Both the position numbers and the translations under genes were made by a program. Of a DNA stretch of 50,808 bases, positions 9,419 to 15,455 are shown piece by piece. Below the pieces are notes generated by a model. It searched no databases. It worked only from the letters and a program-made list of their open reading frames with translations, and had not been told where the DNA came from. Origin of the DNA: DYCT01 sp051875715 (GTDB taxonomy: Bacteria; Bacteroidota; Bacteroidia; Bacteroidales; Bacteroidaceae); assembly GCA_051875715.1 (NCBI GenBank), contig JBJEHD010000056.1, forward strand, positions 1 to 50,808, given 5' to 3'. The stretch's first letter is position 1. Each line of letters starts with the position of its first letter.

Positions 9419-10219
9419 TCAGTCGTCAACGCCTTTCACGCGGATGCCGCCTCCCTCGCCGGTGAATTCGAACGAGCGGCTGCCGAAGACGGCCTGTATG
9501 CTGCCGTCGGCGGCGAGGGCTCGGGGTGTGTCGGTGCGTACGCCTCCGCCTGCCGGGCTGAGTAGCCATACGCGGTCGGCCGTTTGGAGGGCTAGGTCCA
9601 GTTCGTGGGTCGAGATGAGTACGGCCTTGCGGGTTTGGCGGGCCAGGTTGCGCAGCAGAAGCATGATTTCGACGCGTCCGGGCAGGTCGAGGTGGGCGGT
9701 GGGCTCGTCCAGCAGGATGGCCGGGGTGTCTTGCGCCAGGGCTTTGGCGATGAGGGCGCGTCCGCGTTCGCCGTCAGACAGTTCGTCGATGTCGCGGTGG
9801 GCGTATGCTTCGAGGCGCACCTGTGCCAGGGCTTCCCGTACGATGCGGCGGTCGGCTTCGGAGGGTGTGCCGAGCCATCCGGTGTAGGGGTTTCGGCCCA
9901 GCATCACCAGGTCTTCCACACCGAGGCGGGGGGCTTCGATGCGGTCGGTCAGGACGAGGGCGATGAGGCGTGCGCGCCGGGCTGCGCTCTGCTTGCCCAG
10001 TTCCTCGCCTCCGATGCGTATGCAGCCGCCGAGGGCGGGCTGCAGGCCCGCCAGGGTGCGTAGCAGGGTCGACTTTCCGCTTCCGTTGGGCCCGATGAGG
10101 CAGGTCAGGTTGCCCGTTTCGGCCGTGAGGTCCAGTCCGGCCTGCACGAGGCGGACGCTCCGCCGTACGGTGTAGCCGATGTCCAGGCCGCGTGTCTCGA
10201 TGAGGGGTGCGTCAGTCAT
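9419..10219 (-). CDS. ABC transporter ATP-binding protein, FecE/BtuD-like
   Basis: This 266-residue ATPase has Walker A GPNGSGKST at residues 43-51, a signature motif LSDGERGR, and Walker B ILLDEPTAHLDLP followed by a switch histidine in STHELDLAL. The layout matches the importers for iron-siderophores, haem or cobalamin. The matching permease and binding protein are not in this window, so the substrate is open. Its start overlaps the last 8 bases of the tRNA nucleotidyltransferase gene, indicating translational coupling within one transcript. The C-terminal extension after the ATPase core (DTPRALAADGSIQAVFGSRS) is typical of this subgroup in Bacteroidales. Confidence 0.88.
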   Translation of the reverse strand: MTDAPLIETRGLDIGYTVRRSVRLVQAGLDLTAETGNLTCLIGPNGSGKSTLLRTLAGLQPALGGCIRIGGEELGKQSAARRARLIALVLTDRIEAPRLGVEDLVMLGRNPYTGWLGTPSEADRRIVREALAQVRLEAYAHRDIDELSDGERGRALIAKALAQDTPAILLDEPTAHLDLPGRVEIMLLLRNLARQTRKAVLISTHELDLALQTADRVWLLSPAGGGVRTDTPRALAADGSIQAVFGSRSFEFTGEGGGIRVKGVDD

Positions 10220-11654
10220 GGGGCGTGTCGGCGCATACGGGTTCGAGGCCCATTTCCTTGGCTTTCGCCAGCATGTATTGCCGGGCGGGTTCGTATTCGT
10301 TGGGGATGACGCCGTCCAGGATGGCGTCCTTGATGGCCGTCTTCAGCGTGCCAATCTCGCGGCAGGGCTGCAGGCCGAACACCTGCATGATTTCTTCGCC
10401 GCTGACGGGAGGCTGGAAGTTGCGGATGCGGTCTTTCTCCTCCAGGTCCTTCAGCTTTTGGCGCACCAGTTGGAAGTTTTGCAGGAAGCGTTGTTTCTTC
10501 TCGCGGTTCTTCGAGGTGATGTCGGCTTCGCAGAGGGTCATCAGGTCGTCGATGTCGTCGCCGGCGTCGAACAGCAGGCGTCGTACGGCCGAGTCGGTCA
10601 CCTCTTCTTCGGCCAGCACGATGGGACGCATGTGCAGCCCGACCAGTTTCTGCACATACTTCATCTTTTCGTTCATGGGCAGTTTCATTTTTCGGAAGAT
10701 GCCCGGAATCATTTTTTCACCGATGTAGTTGTGGTTATGGAATGTCCATCCGGCTTTTTGCTCCCAACGTTTGGTGGTTGGCTTGGCGATGTCGTGCAGC
10801 AGGGCGGCCCATCGCAGCCAGAGGTTGTCGGTCTGCCGGGCGATGTTGTCCACCACTTCCAGCGTGTGGTAGAAGTTGTCTTTGTGGGCTCGTCCGTTGC
10901 GTGTCTCCACACCCTGCAGGGCGGCCAGTTCGGGAAAAATCAGTTCCAGCAGACCGCATTGGTCCAGCAGCACGAAGCCGATGGAGGGGGTGGGGGCGAG
11001 CAGCATCTTGTTCAGTTCTTCGGCGATACGTTCGCGCGAGATGATGCCGATACGTTCCCGGTTGCGCCGGATGGCGTCGAAGGTATCATCGTCGAGGTAG
11101 AAACGCAGTTGGGTGGCAAAACGTATGCCGCGCATCATGCGTAGGGGGTCATCGCTGAACGTGATGTCCGGGTCGAGCGGTGTTCGGATGGTGCGCTCTT
11201 TCATGTCGTCCAGTCCGTCGAAGGGGTCTACCAGTTCGCCGAAGCGGGCCTTGTTGAGGCAGATGGCCAGGGCGTTGATGGTGAAGTCGCGCCGGTTTTG
11301 GTCGTCCTCCAATGTGCCGTCCTCCACGATGGGTTTTCTCGAGTCGTGCGAATAGGATTCGCGTCGTGCTCCGACGAATTCCACTTCTGTATGGTGGTAC
11401 TTGACCTGGGCTGTGCCAAAGTTTTTGAATACAGAAAGGTGGGCACCGCGTCCCAGCCGTTTGGCCAAGGCTTCGGCCAGGCGGATGCCGCTTCCTACAA
11501 CCACGACGTCAATGTCCTTGGACGGACGGTTCAGGAAAATATCGCGTACATAGCCTCCTACGACATAACATTCCATCCCCAACTCGTCGGCTGTAGCCGA
11601 GATGAGTGGGAAAATCGGATCGGAAAGATGTTTCTTCAGTTCTTCTTGTTCCAT
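10212..11654 (-). CDS. cca: tRNA nucleotidyltransferase / poly(A) polymerase family with HD domain
   Basis: This 480-residue class II nucleotidyltransferase probably adds or repairs the CCA end of tRNAs. The head domain shows GGYVRD at 33-38 and the catalytic pair in KDIDVVVVG (D47, D49). The RRDFTINALA and DPLRMMRGIRFATQL motifs follow. A C-terminal HD phosphohydrolase domain contains ALLHDIAKP. The start MEQEELKK at 11654 is preferred over an ATG at 11711, whose extra residues do not match the family. It overlaps the following ABC ATPase by 8 bases. A narrower assignment (CCA-adding rather than A-adding) cannot be made from sequence alone. Confidence 0.9.
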   Translation of the reverse strand: MEQEELKKHLSDPIFPLISATADELGMECYVVGGYVRDIFLNRPSKDIDVVVVGSGIRLAEALAKRLGRGAHLSVFKNFGTAQVKYHHTEVEFVGARRESYSHDSRKPIVEDGTLEDDQNRRDFTINALAICLNKARFGELVDPFDGLDDMKERTIRTPLDPDITFSDDPLRMMRGIRFATQLRFYLDDDTFDAIRRNRERIGIISRERIAEELNKMLLAPTPSIGFVLLDQCGLLELIFPELAALQGVETRNGRAHKDNFYHTLEVVDNIARQTDNLWLRWAALLHDIAKPTTKRWEQKAGWTFHNHNYIGEKMIPGIFRKMKLPMNEKMKYVQKLVGLHMRPIVLAEEEVTDSAVRRLLFDAGDDIDDLMTLCEADITSKNREKKQRFLQNFQLVRQKLKDLEEKDRIRNFQPPVSGEEIMQVFGLQPCREIGTLKTAIKDAILDGVIPNEYEPARQYMLAKAKEMGLEPVCADTPHD

Positions 11655-11740
11655 CGGGCGACAATCGGTAAGATTAGAATGCAAAACTACGGAAAACCTC
11701 GGAATAATCAATCGAAATTGTGGGATAATACGAGATAGCC

Positions 11741-11824
11741 CTCGAATCCCCCGGGGCTTTTTCGTGTTTTCTTGAAAATTTTCGGGGGGGATGTTTGGAG
11801 GGTCGTGAGAAATGCGTACTTTTG
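11741..11824 (+). promoter_or_regulatory. extended promoter repeat, copy 1
   Basis: The unit has a GC hairpin with T run (AGCCC with GGGGCT, 11738-11764), an AT-rich block containing GAAAATTTTC, a G7 tract, then TTTG at 11794-11797, exactly 19 bases, and TACTTTTG at 11817-11824. This is a full Bacteroidetes promoter. The ATGTTTGGAGG context of the -33 box is shared with the other copies at 12189-12219, 12386-12416 and 13152-13182. It faces right, into a short terminator-ended RNA. Confidence 0.7.
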
Positions 11825-11830
11825 CGATGT

Positions 11831-11905
11831 GGGGCGAAGTTCCGGCGCGATAACTTCAAGCTTTCCCCTACGCATCAAAGGTGGCTTCGGTCACCTTTGA
11901 TTTTT
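11831..11905 (+). ncRNA. candidate small RNA 1 (about 75 nt)
   Basis: The interval from the predicted start (7 bases after the -7 box) to the T run of a strong terminator contains no ORF. Two stems are visible: GGGG(c)GAAGTT with AACTTC...CCCC in the 5' half, and the terminator ATCAAAGGTG (11874-11883) with CACCTTTGAT (11892-11901) then TTTT, with a GCTTCGGT loop. Promoter, structured body and terminator fit a small RNA. No family is recognised, and transcription is inferred. Confidence 0.55.
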
Positions 11906-12117
11906 CAAGTTCTATACTGATCAGCCCGCGAAGTTGGACAAAGCGAAAGAAGGGTGTTTACATCCTTCTTTTTTCATATAGTTCCCCATCGATGACGAAA
12001 CTTCTCTTCTGAAAATTTTCATGCGGGATACGCGAAATATGAAGGACTTGATGGGACATCGCAGTTCAAGAAATTCAAATATATCTATTGCATAGATAGA
12101 GATAAAATTGTTGAAAT

Positions 12118-12182
12118 AAAAAAGCCAAGTTGAAAAACCTGGCTGGAGCAAGAGCGGGTCTCTGAAGGTTAACCCATCCCTC
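12118..12182 (-). ncRNA. candidate small RNA 2 (about 65 nt)
   Basis: On the minus strand a complete promoter (see 12189-12219) is followed by an ORF-free 65-base stretch with a GGGTTAACC palindrome. It ends in a terminator: GCCAGG (12137-12142) pairs with CTTGGC (12123-12128), followed by five T. It has the same design as the other candidate RNAs in this intergenic region. Between it and RNA 1 (11906-12117) I see nothing else that can be supported. Confidence 0.5.
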
Positions 12183-12188
12183 GCATCG

Positions 12189-12219
12189 CAAACATACGCA
12201 TTTTCCACGAACCTCCAAA
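12189..12219 (-). promoter_or_regulatory. extended promoter repeat, copy 2
   Basis: The minus strand reads AAAATGTTTGGAGGTTCG at the -33 region (TTTG at 12216-12219), then a 19-base spacer, then TATGTTTG (12189-12196). The -33 context is almost identical to copies 1, 3 and 4, but the GC hairpin upstream is missing here. Confidence 0.65.
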
Positions 12220-12330
12220 CATTTTCCGCAAAAAAATAAAGAAATACATCAAGAGATATACAAATACGCTATATTATCTGCATCGTCAACAGCGCGAAAG
12301 GGCTTGAGATAAAGAACTTTGATTTTGAGT

Positions 12331-12379
12331 AAAAAAAAGCGGCATCGGACCCGAAGGCTCCCCAACACCACCAAATTGG
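12331..12379 (-). ncRNA. candidate small RNA 3 (about 49 nt, mostly one hairpin)
   Basis: Downstream of promoter copy 3 the minus strand forms one long imperfect hairpin capped by TTCG. GGTGTT, GGA and CC on the 5' side pair with GG, TCC and GATGCC on the 3' side, with two small bulges. Eight T follow (12331-12338). It may be a tiny RNA, or the remnant of a promoter-terminator pair whose middle has been lost. Confidence 0.4.
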
Positions 12380-12385
12380 ATGCCA

Positions 12386-12416
12386 CAAATGTAGCAACAA
12401 GTTTCGAACTACCAAA
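12386..12416 (-). promoter_or_regulatory. extended promoter repeat, copy 3
   Basis: On the minus strand, TTTG (12413-12416), a 19-base spacer and TACATTTG (12386-12393). It is preceded by the 17-base G tract (C17 at 12423-12439 on the plus strand), the GAAAATTTTC block and a GC hairpin at 12468-12510, in the same order as copy 1. Confidence 0.65.
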
Positions 12417-12422
12417 CATTTT

Positions 12423-12439
12423 CCCCCCCCCCCCCCCCC
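12423..12439. repeat. homopolymer C17/G17 next to a -33 box
   Basis: There are seventeen uninterrupted C on the plus strand, starting 6 bases from the TTTG box of promoter copy 3. Copy 1 has seven G at the equivalent place. Such tracts are prone to slippage and also to sequencing error. Confidence 0.9.
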
Positions 12440-12467
12440 GAAAATTTTCAGAAAAACGCGAAAAAAC

Positions 12468-12510
12468 GCGAAAAAAGCCCCGGAAGGACCTCGAATCCCA
12501 CCGGGGCTTT
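12468..12510 (-). terminator. terminator after the phage-like fragment
   Basis: On the minus strand AAAGCCCCGG (12501-12510) pairs with CCGGGGCTTT (12474-12483), followed by a T run, 24 bases past the stop at 12534. The same hairpin is the upstream end of promoter repeat copy 3, so it separates the two transcription units. Confidence 0.6.
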
Positions 12511-12533
12511 CCCGTTTTTCCGCATCGGAAGGC

Positions 12534-12890
12534 CTATATCCCGCGCGCCAGCAGGAAGCGCGCTTCGAACGTCTCCGTGCAGTCCGTCAGTTCGGACCGC
12601 TCGGCCTGCGTCGCGCTCTCGGCGTGGCGGGCCAGCACCCAGCCGTCGCCGCGCTGGAAGAGCAGCGCCTCCGTCACCCGGTCGGCCAGCGCGAAGGCCT
12701 CGGCATAGCCGTCGCCGCAGGCCGTCACCACGTGCAGCCTCATCATCGCGATTCCGCGCTGCGAGCCTCCGCTCAGCGCGTTCCACCCGATGGGCCCGAA
12801 CGGATAGCGGTCCTGTTCGGGGAAAGGAAATGCTAAAGCCAGGGAAGGCCCGGCCCACGGTCGCGCCCACGAATGACGTCGTAGATCCAC
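12534..12890 (-). CDS. phage tail-completion-like (DUF3168-type) fragment
   Basis: This minus frame encodes up to 118 residues. Only the part after the end of the upstream membrane ORF (about residue 19 on) looks protein-like. FPFPEQDRYPFGPIGW and SQRGIAMMRLHVVTACGDG, then AFALADRVTEALLFQ and TFEARFLLA, follow the order of DUF3168 tail-completion proteins: a core strand, an Ala-rich helix, then a C-terminal strand. This is a remote pattern match, not a certain one. In-frame ATGs exist at 12890 (inside the upstream gene) and at 12746 and 12743. No other phage gene is nearby, so it is probably a remnant. Base composition is more GC-rich than the flanks. Confidence 0.35.
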   Translation of the reverse strand: MDLRRHSWARPWAGPSLALAFPFPEQDRYPFGPIGWNALSGGSQRGIAMMRLHVVTACGDGYAEAFALADRVTEALLFQRGDGWVLARHAESATQAERSELTDCTETFEARFLLARGI

Positions 12891-12976
12891 ATGAAGATTT
12901 GAATTATAAAACTAATCAAGCCGATGAAAAGCGAACCGCCGACGATCCAGGCAAACAGTTTTATCAAGAATTCCAT
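12833..12976 (-). CDS. 47-residue membrane protein, GPGLPW family copy 1
   Basis: This short protein starts MEFLIKLFAWIVGG and has one long hydrophobic segment, then a basic linker (IYDVIRGRDRG) and the end GPGLPWL. I do not recognise the family, but a second copy is encoded at 29851-30009 with the same order: aromatic-rich membrane helix, I-D/R linker, basic pair, then SGPLPWW. Both are followed on the DNA by a related stretch containing TTCCC(C)GAACAGG. Conservation of two diverged copies argues that this is a real gene. It follows a GTG-start ORF at 12912-13097 and promoter copy 4. Confidence 0.5.
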   Translation of the reverse strand: MEFLIKLFAWIVGGSLFIGLISFIIQIFMWIYDVIRGRDRGPGLPWL

Positions 12977-13097
12977 AATCAGATGATTTGAATAATGCCA
13001 CAAGTATAAGAAAAATCGTAATGGCAAGCAAGTTTGAGTATATATTTGCCGGAATGTTCTTTATCCCATCAACGACATCGTTGAAAATAGAAAGCAC
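12912..13097 (-). CDS. possible 61-residue membrane ORF (GTG start)
   Basis: A GTG at 13097 opens a frame encoding LSIFNDVVDGIKNIP, then a hydrophobic helix (LLAITIFLILVALF). It then runs in an unnatural-looking frame through the start of the GPGLPW gene for 65 bases. It is the first frame after promoter copy 4 (13152-13182). It could be a genuine small membrane protein, or part of a longer membrane gene broken by frameshifts. Support is composition and position only. Confidence 0.3.
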   Translation of the reverse strand: MLSIFNDVVDGIKNIPANIYSNLLAITIFLILVALFKSSDYGILDKTVCLDRRRFAFHRLD

Positions 13098-13151
13098 CGA
13101 AGGCGACAGTTATGATCCAAGCCAAGGTAGTCAAGCCAACGATGCTCGACA

Positions 13152-13182
13152 CAAATGTAGCTACAACATTCGAACCTCCAAA
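13152..13182 (-). promoter_or_regulatory. extended promoter repeat, copy 4
   Basis: On the minus strand, AAATGTTTGGAGGTTCG at -33 (TTTG 13179-13182), a 19-base spacer and TACATTTG at 13152-13159. The upstream TTTTCGCGTTTTCTTG block (about 13200-13220) is shared with copies 1 and 3. It would drive the small membrane ORFs to its left. Confidence 0.6.
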
Positions 13183-13328
13183 CATTTCCACCGAGATTTT
13201 TCAAGAAAACGCGAAAATAACCCCTTGGTAGCGTCCAGTGCTTGTGGTAAACGAAAGAGTAAACGAAGGAGCCGCGGACCTTAAGCGAAAAAAGAGCGGA
13301 ATGGGCTGGGGTATGGATGGGAAATTCG

Positions 13329-13336
13329 TACCTTTG
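13329..13336 (+). promoter_or_regulatory. -7 element of the 274-residue lipoprotein gene
   Basis: TACCTTTG lies 24 bases before the ATG at 13361. No clear -33 box is seen. Confidence 0.5.
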
Positions 13337-13360
13337 CCGGCTGGAAAAACAGTAGAAGAC

Positions 13361-14185
13361 ATGAAAAAGGAAACGTATGTTTGTATATTGGCCCTGTTGG
13401 CCGCGACGGCTTGCAACCGTGCCGATCGGCAGGCCGAACCGTATCTGATGCGGGCCGAGGAGGCTTTGGCTCGTGGAAACTACGCCGATGCGAAGCGGCA
13501 GATCGACACCATCCGCCTGTGCTATCCGAAGGCTTTCGCGGTGCGCGAACGGGGCATCGGACTGATGCAGCGTATCGAACTGGAGGAGCAGCGTCGCAGT
13601 TTGGCTTACTTGGACAGCATGGAGGCGGTACGTGTGCAGGAATGCAACGAACTGATTCCGCGTTTTGTGCTGGAGAAAGATACGGCCTATCAGGAGGTGG
13701 GCAACTATTTCTATCCTACGCAGACGGTGGAGAAGAACGTTGGGCGTACCTATTTGTGTGCGCAGGTGGACGAACGTGGGCGGATGAGGTTGACCTCGGT
13801 GTATTGTGCGGCGCGCAAGCTGAATCACCGGTCGGTGCGTGTAGTGGCACGCGACGGTAGTTTTGCTGAGACACCGGTGTCGGACGATGTGTATGTTTCG
13901 TCCGACTTGGGCGTGTGGACCGAGAAGGTGGATTACAGTGTGGGTGCCGATGGCGATGTGGCCGGATTTGTGGCCCTGCATGCCGACCAGCCCCTGACGC
14001 TGGAGTTGGTGGGCGACCGCACGTATCGCATCGCCCTGACGGCTGCCGACCGGAAGGCCATCGCTGAGGTCTACGGACTGACCGGTGTGCTGTCGGCCTT
14101 GGAGTCGATACGGAAGCAGCAACGCGAGGCACGTCTGAAGATGGAGTTCGTGCAACGCAAGATGCAGGAACGGGCATCCAAGTAG
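13361..14185 (+). CDS. predicted lipoprotein of unknown function
   Basis: This 274-residue protein begins MKKETYVCILALLAATAC, a lipoprotein signal with the lipobox AATAC, so it is probably anchored in the envelope. After the anchor comes a helical region with a repeat-like start (YLMRAEEALARGNYADAKRQ, resembling a TPR helix pair). A beta-rich middle part (about 100-230) follows, then a long basic helix at the C-terminus rich in Gln, Arg and Lys (QQREARLKMEFVQRKMQ). I do not recognise a family; proteins of this type are common in Bacteroidales. It has its own promoter and terminator and so is monocistronic. The start at 13361 is fixed by the signal peptide. Confidence 0.8.
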   Translation: MKKETYVCILALLAATACNRADRQAEPYLMRAEEALARGNYADAKRQIDTIRLCYPKAFAVRERGIGLMQRIELEEQRRSLAYLDSMEAVRVQECNELIPRFVLEKDTAYQEVGNYFYPTQTVEKNVGRTYLCAQVDERGRMRLTSVYCAARKLNHRSVRVVARDGSFAETPVSDDVYVSSDLGVWTEKVDYSVGADGDVAGFVALHADQPLTLELVGDRTYRIALTAADRKAIAEVYGLTGVLSALESIRKQQREARLKMEFVQRKMQERASK

Positions 14186-14205
14186 AGTGACCGGAGAAAA
14201 AACGG

Positions 14206-14249
14206 AAAAGGACCGATGCTGGCGGAGTGTCTGCATCGGTCCTTTTTTT
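14206..14249 (+). terminator. Rho-independent terminator after the lipoprotein gene
   Basis: AAAGGACCGATGC (14207-14219) pairs with GCATCGGTCCTTT, and seven T end at 14249. The stem is long and perfect. Confidence 0.9.
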
Positions 14250-14262
14250 GATGGAAACCGGG

Positions 14263-14350
14263 GTTGGCTCGTGCGGGTACTCGCGTTGGCTCATGCGAGT
14301 ACTTGCGTTGGTTCATGCGAGTACTTGCGTTGGCTCATGCGGGTACTTGC
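14263..14350. repeat. four 22-bp tandem repeats with a GTAC-centred palindrome
   Basis: Four adjacent units begin at 14263, 14285, 14307 and 14329, each GTTGGCTCATGCGAGTACTT plus GC, with 0-3 substitutions. Each contains a 12-bp imperfect palindrome GCGAGTACTTGC. Because 22 is not a multiple of 3 and the stretch lies between two convergent genes, it is not coding. Confidence 0.9.
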
Positions 14351-14362
14351 CCTCGATGGGGC

Positions 14363-15445
14363 TTAGTGGCGGAACGGCGGGCGAACCACGACGGCTTTCA
14401 CGCCTTTGCCGCGTACGCTGACGTAAATTTCGGTGCCTACGCGGGCATATTCCGGTTTAACGTAGCCCATGCCGATGCCAATCTTGCGGCAGGGCGACAT
14501 GGTGCCGCTGGTGACGTGACCGATGGTTTCGCCTTCGGCATTGAGCAAATCGTAGCCATGACGCGGAATGCCGCGTTCGATCATTTCGAAGCCGACCAGT
14601 CGGCGTGTGGTGCCTTCGGCTTTTTGTTTCTCCCAGAGGGGGCGGGAGATGAAGTTCTTGCCTTCGGTGAATTTCGTAATCCAACCTAATCCGGCTTCGA
14701 TGGTCGAGGTGGTATCGTCGATGTCATTGCCATAGAGGCAGAAACCCATTTCGAGGCGAAGCGTGTCGCGGCATCCGAGTCCGACGGGCTTGATGCCGAA
14801 TTCGGCACCGGCTTCGAACACGGCATCCCAAATCTTCTTCGATGCTTCGGGATAGAAATAGAGTTCGAATCCGCCGGCACCGGTATATCCGGTGTTGGAG
14901 ATGATGACGTCTTCACCGGCCAGCTTGCCCACCTTGAAAGTGTAGTAGGGGATGGACGAGAGGTCTATGTCGGTCAGTTTCTGCAACGTGGCGAGCGCCT
15001 TCGGTCCCTGTACGGCCAGCTGGGCTGTGCGGTCGGAGGAGTTCTCCAGTTCGACGCCCTCGGAGTTTTGTTGGCAGCACCAGGCCCAGTCCTTCTCGAT
15101 GTTGGCGGCATTGACCACCAGCAGGTATTTCTGCGGATCGTATTGGTAGAGCAGGAAGTCGTCGACGATACCTCCCTTGTCGTTGGGGAAGCAGGTGTAC
15201 TGCACTTTTCCCGGAGTCAGTGCAGCCACATTGTTCGACGATATTTTCTGCAGATAGGCCAGCGCATTGGGGCCTTTCACCCAAAATTCGCCCATGTGGG
15301 ACACATCGAACACGCCGACGGCGTTGACCACGGTCATGTGTTCGTCGATGATGCCGCTGTATTCGATGGGCATGTTGTAGCCGGCAAATTCGGCCATTTT
15401 TGCACCGAGTGCGATGTGCACGTCGGTAAACGGAGTCGTTTTCAT
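14363..15445 (-). CDS. gcvT: glycine cleavage system T protein (aminomethyltransferase)
   Basis: This 360-residue protein transfers the methylene unit from aminomethyl-lipoyl H protein to tetrahydrofolate. Family landmarks are in order: MPIEYSGIIDEHMTVVNAVG and DVSHMGEFWVKGP near the N-terminus, GKVQYTCFPNDKGGIVDD around residue 80-100, NTGYTGAGGFELYF in the middle and RDTLRLEMGFCLYGND. The C-terminal barrel ends with the IYVSVRGKGVKA stretch. The start MKTTPFTDVH at 15445 is preferred to one ten codons upstream. It begins 10 bases after pepT ends. The other glycine cleavage genes are not in the window. Confidence 0.94.
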   Translation of the reverse strand: MKTTPFTDVHIALGAKMAEFAGYNMPIEYSGIIDEHMTVVNAVGVFDVSHMGEFWVKGPNALAYLQKISSNNVAALTPGKVQYTCFPNDKGGIVDDFLLYQYDPQKYLLVVNAANIEKDWAWCCQQNSEGVELENSSDRTAQLAVQGPKALATLQKLTDIDLSSIPYYTFKVGKLAGEDVIISNTGYTGAGGFELYFYPEASKKIWDAVFEAGAEFGIKPVGLGCRDTLRLEMGFCLYGNDIDDTTSTIEAGLGWITKFTEGKNFISRPLWEKQKAEGTTRRLVGFEMIERGIPRHGYDLLNAEGETIGHVTSGTMSPCRKIGIGMGYVKPEYARVGTEIYVSVRGKGVKAVVVRPPFRH

Positions 15446-15455
15446 GGTAGTGGAT

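Noticed and set aside
13160..13196. very short ORFs starting ATGTTTGGAGGTTCG in several places
   Set aside because: The ATG lies inside the -33 region of the repeated promoter, upstream of the transcription start, so it cannot be translated from that promoter.
13061..14236. 391-codon minus frame antisense to the 274-residue lipoprotein gene
   Set aside because: The plus-strand gene has a signal peptide, promoter and terminator; the minus frame has none.
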